From: Mimachlamys varia
Taxonomy: Eukaryota > Mollusca > Bivalvia > Pectinida > Pectinidae
NCBI GenBank assembly: GCA_947623455.1
Contig: OX392529.1
Coordinates: 55,509,186 to 55,573,185 of the forward strand
DNA length: 64,000 bases
Direction: 5' to 3'
Shown here: positions 60,203-64,000 of the stretch, piece after piece
Position numbering within the stretch: the first letter of the stretch is position 1
How the letters are laid out: each line of letters begins with the position of its first letter
Notes under the pieces: model-generated
What the model was told of the DNA's origin: nothing
Databases searched by the model: none
What the model saw: the letters and a program-made list of their open reading frames with translations, nothing else
Program-made: the position numbers and the translations under genes

Positions 60203-62474
60203 ATGGTAAACATCGAACGACTAGGCTTTGTTTGTGTAGTTCTCGTTGTACAAGGTAAGGCTCGTATTTATCACGTCATTTTAATTTTTATTAAAAGGTT
60301 TTGAAAGCAAGGTTTTTGATTGCATCATACTTTCATGTCCTACTGTAAGTAAATGTTAAGCAGGTTCCTTAAGAATGGTTCCAAGGTCAATGAATATAAC
60401 TGTTATATGATATTACATAATATAACTAATTGATTTTAAATCAGAGTCAATGATGTAAATAATGAATGAAGTAGTCAACAGTTTGTTTAAAGCGGCCACA
60501 TAGCAAACATTTCATATAAACTCCGTCTGTCTGTCTTACAGGATAGCCAATGTGAAGTATATTTTCTGTAGAGGTGTGCATTGATGGTTAGTTTCACTTG
60601 TAGGGTACTGTAGATAGATAATATTATTTCATTAAATTTCTTGTTGTTATTTATTTTTATTTTCTATGCAATATTTTGTACAAGTTGTATCTGAAATCTG
60701 ACATAACGCTCAACTAATGGCAAAAAGTGAGGTTGTGTCAAGGGGGACATTAGGAAGGAGAAAGTGGATTAGCCAGTTTAACGATTTTATTTTTCAATAA
60801 AAATTACAGGATGTTCTTATTTATTGAAAGTTGCACTGCCAACACCAATTTTTAAAGTAAATAAATAATTGAAACACTCTTGAAATTTCTTTCAGTGATC
60901 GGGGAATGTCCTCAAGGTTGGATGATGTTTGATGAATCTTGCTATTTTGTGCACGATAAACGGGAAAATTGGACGAATGCATCGGTAAAAACTTCGAACT
61001 ATATTTAGACTTACATGTGTATATACATTTCAATATTTCGATGATTTAAATTGATATTACATAAATGCATTAACGTTAATAAGCTGAACTTTTTATCGGC
61101 CGTCATATATCAAATACTGTAGATAGATTATAATGAACATTTTGTAGGAATACTTATGACACCAAACATAAATAAAAAAGCAGAATACTTTTTTTAACGA
61201 CGGTCACCTTAAGAGAGAAAATCACACTACCAAACAAGGCCTAAGGAAACATGAAAATACAAGCCATTCATATCAAACCTCCAAAGGAGATCGAAATATA
61301 TAAACCAATAATAAAGATCGACGCTTATGTTTGATATCTGTAAAATAAAGGGAATGGGACAAACTGCGTAACCTTGTCGTACTCCAAATATTTCCTGGCA
61401 TTTCAGAAGCTACAAACTTTGTAGATGATGTTTGAAGTAGGAGGGGGTGATGGGGTAGTTTCGCTCAGTACATCTGTATTTCTATAGTTATAGAAAATTA
61501 AAACTAATCAGCGTATAGTCTCTGATATAATTTTTGAGGATCATTTTTAAACAAAGAAGAAAAAGGTTTTTATTGAAAAACATAAAAAAACAAAACGAAT
61601 TTGTGAGTTTCTCTTTACAGAAAACGTGTGATTCGTTCCAAGGGCATCTCGCTGAAGTTGCCAACGCTCACGAAGACAGTTTCTTGGGACAACTTATTAA
61701 AAATTATCAAAGTAGGTTCGTTTTCCATGTTTGAATAACGATTGTAGTGCTTTGATAACTAATTGATATATCACAAGAGCTCTCTGAATTGTTAAATTTG
61801 TATATCAGATATGATCCGACTTTCCTCAATTATCATTGGCTAACATATGGTCATATGAATGTCCTTATTTTATGATATTTACCTGATTTTTTTAGAAACT
61901 CCCGGTTAATAATGCCTTTATGACGTCATATTCATTGTGACATCATAATGCTTCGCCCTATGTCAATATTTGATTCTACTAAGCTAACACCATATTGACC
62001 TCACAAATAGTCCATAATTTATATGTAGGTATGAATGTCCTTATAATATTAATGCGTAATAACTGGGCCTGTAGACTGTCTTTATTTTTGGTCACTAGGA
62101 ATATATATTGATGTTGGATAAGCAGTAGCAAAATATTAACATTACTTAAGTCCTATCGCATAACTAGGAAAGACGAAGATAAACAACTCCAACTAACAAT
62201 TAACACACCGCTTATTTATGTTTCAAGATGGACACGTAGCTAGTCGATACTACTGGATAGGCGGAACCGACTCGGTTATAGAGGGAGAATGGCTTTGGCA
62301 TACCACCGGTCAGTCTATAAACTACACAAACTGGGCCACAGGGGAGCCAAACAACAAACCTCACTCCCATGAACGAGACGAGGACTGTTTAACAATGCAT
62401 TTTACTTCTGGTGCTCACGTCAGTTGGGTTGATAAGGATTGCTCCAACCCTTTTAATTTTGTTTGCAAGATGAG
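60203..62474 (+). CDS. C-type lectin G (last exon tentative)
   Basis: Exons: 60203-60254 (signal peptide 'MVNIERLGFVCVVLVVQ', phase 1), 60896-60984, 61621-61711, 62228-62474. CTLD signs: 'GECPQGWMMFDESCYFV' (C1, C2), 'KTCDSFQGHLAEVANAHEDS' (C3), 'YYWIGGTDSVIEGEWLW', 'EPN', 'DEDCLTM' (C4), 'VSWVDKDC' (C5) and 'NFVCKM' (C6). The loop between EPN and C4 is longer than in the other loci (exon 4 is 247 nt against 229-235). The WND box is WVD, so the calcium site is changed at one position but EPN is kept. Exon 4 ends in phase 2; a possible last exon is 63144-63165 (acceptor 'cgtcatttcag', stop after seven codons). Confidence 0.86.
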
Positions 62475-63226
62475 GTATGTTTAAAGCATTCATGAAAATA
62501 CATTTTTATTTACAAATTAATATAATTCTTGGAAAAGTTGTCATCTAGGACAACCTTTGATCAAATATTTTTAAATCTCTTATTTCACGTGGTCTTGCAA
62601 AATAGGGAGTGGAATAGCAACTTTTGACTTTTGGATTCCAATGTTAAATGATAATGAAACAGCAATAGGAAAATGGCTTCATTGTACTCCGGCTACGGAG
62701 TTAGAGGGAATACTGGAATCACCATCTATGCCTGTATGTATGTTTATCTGTCTGTCTGTCGTCCGCAGTAACTTGTCAGGGGGGGGGGGGGGGGGTCTCC
62801 TTAACTACTGCGCAGATTTTTTTATGAAATTATAACATGACTGCTCATTATGTTTTGTTGTTATCCACTGACATTTTAATGTAAGATTGCGATCTATTTT
62901 AAAGGAGTAGCCTCCCTTTATTTGAAAAACTTGTCCAGATACATGCAGATTTTGATGAATCTTCACTGGAATAATCAATAGTTTGCATTATGTCAGATCT
63001 TGACTTCGTTTCAGACAAACATACGTACGGCCCTTTATGCGAAATAAGTTTTTTGAAGATCGTCATCTTAACTCATAGGGAGATTCTCATGAAAATTCAT
63101 TTGTATGATCAGTATGATATTCAATTCTGCGTCGTCATTTCAGTTTGAAATTTGACCTTTTTTAAGGTAACTATGACCCTTGAATAATTTCTCTTTCTCG
63201 TAAGGCCAATGTCAGTAAAGGATTTT
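62475..63226. other. 3' flank of lectin G
   Basis: Contains a G-run at about 62780-62796 and the tentative last exon. The plus-strand frame across the G-run is not considered a gene. Confidence 0.3.
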
Positions 63227-63720
63227 CTACCACAATACCCCGTGTTATTCCACTCTCAGACCATTGTATAAACGTGCTTACTGTTGGATAAATATACATG
63301 TATGTTATATACCACAAGTGGAATATGGCCTTCCGGACTTTTGATTGGTTGAGAAATTGAACTTTGACCGGAAATCACGATTGTTGACGTCGTTATTGAT
63401 TGTTGACGACGTCACAGCTTGGCGGGAATATATGCGAGATAATGCGTTTTCGAGCAAATAGTCCGCGGTTCACTCCAAAAATCAACACAGACACTGCCGA
63501 TTTATTATTGTGGTAGAAACAGGTCACACGACTCGTGGTTATTGGATATGGAATTTATTTAACTCTCGTTAATTATTTTTTAAAAGTTACAAAAGACACT
63601 CGCTAAAGCTCGTGTCTTTTGTAACTTTTAAAAAATAATTACCTCGAGTGAAATAAATTCCATATCCAACAGCTACTCGTTGCGTAACCTCTATATACAC
63701 TACCAGCATCTGCGGGGAAT
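63227..63720 (-). repeat. Dispersed repeat, copy 2, with a terminal hairpin
   Basis: Same family as 51833-52240. Its end holds a hairpin: 'ggatatggaatttattt' ... 'gttacaaaagacac' pairs with 'gtgtcttttgtaac' ... 'aaataaattccatatcc' (63545 to about 63666). Confidence 0.7.
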
Positions 63721-64000
63721 ATTAGCTATCCTACGGATGACAGTTCTAGTTTGATATTGTATTATATAGGTTTCATTTTGAGCAGTCATTTACACAACAC
63801 AGATTAACATTTTCGCGAAGTGAAAATGTTAGTGATGAAGCTTTTTCGTAGAAAGTATAGCCATGTCAGTTTTTACTATCATTTTAAGCACGGTAGCAGG
63901 ATACCAACCATAAAAACAATATTAACTCTTCGAATGAAATGACTTTATATCAGCATATGTAGGAAGTATGTGCGGGTAATCAAAACAATATCAACAACGC
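63721..64000. other. Window end, nothing supported
   Basis: AT-rich; a short inverted pair 'aacattttcgc' / 'gcgaagtgaaaatgtt' occurs near 63808-63830. Confidence 0.3.

Noticed and set aside
62641..62835. 64-codon frame downstream of lectin G
   Set aside because: It crosses a G homopolymer and has no similarity to any lectin exon or known domain.

Overview
The window looks like AT-rich nuclear DNA of a bivalve mollusc. It has small phase-conserved exons with GT-AG introns, a tandem family of small secreted C-type lectins, tRNA-derived SINEs with the 'TTTCCTCCCAC' core, and many foldback and TIR elements familiar from mollusc genomes. No bacterial-type gene, rRNA gene or CRISPR array was seen. 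The species cannot be named from sequence alone.

Layout. Positions 1-430 hold the 3' end of a LINE on the minus strand. Positions 1871-6128 hold a complete five-exon ribulose-phosphate 3-epimerase gene (RPE, 232 aa), whose intron 3 carries six tandem decoy copies of the exon 4-205 (third exon) acceptor. Positions 6.2-14.3 kb are gene-free and contain foldbacks, a TIR element, a tRNA-like sequence and a satellite made from MITE ends. From 14.4 to 62.5 kb lies a cluster of six C-type lectin loci: A 14375-20103 (+), B 25282-22175 (-), C 28869-37963 (+, with a duplicated exon 3/exon 4 pair), E 42502-46071 (+), F 54897-57325 (+) and G 60203-62474 (+).

All lectin loci share one design. Exon 1 encodes a signal peptide and ends in phase 1. 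Exon 2 (89 nt) carries the first two cysteines. Exon 3 (91 nt) carries the third cysteine and the 'AHLA' helix. Exon 4 (229-247 nt) carries the ligand-binding long loop and the last cysteines and ends in phase 2. A tiny last exon adds a few residues and the stop. The predicted products are secreted single-CTLD proteins of about 160-166 aa. Five loci keep EPN (mannose-type) plus a W-x-D motif; gene A has QPG and WEV and has probably lost classical calcium and sugar binding.

The spaces between and inside the lectin genes are filled with repeats: a 31-bp minisatellite in an intron of A, a 20-bp and a related 18-bp satellite, fragments of a retroelement with an FIDD reverse-transcriptase box, LINE fragments, a Tc1-like and a hAT-like non-autonomous element with visible TIRs and target-site duplications, and at least five long foldbacks. 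Several repeats sit exactly at the edges of duplicated lectin segments, so the cluster appears to have grown by recombination between repeats. The best observations are the decoy acceptors in RPE, the recent exon-pair duplication in gene C in which all four exon-4 substitutions are amino-acid changing, and the inverted paralogues B and F with a conserved upstream region.
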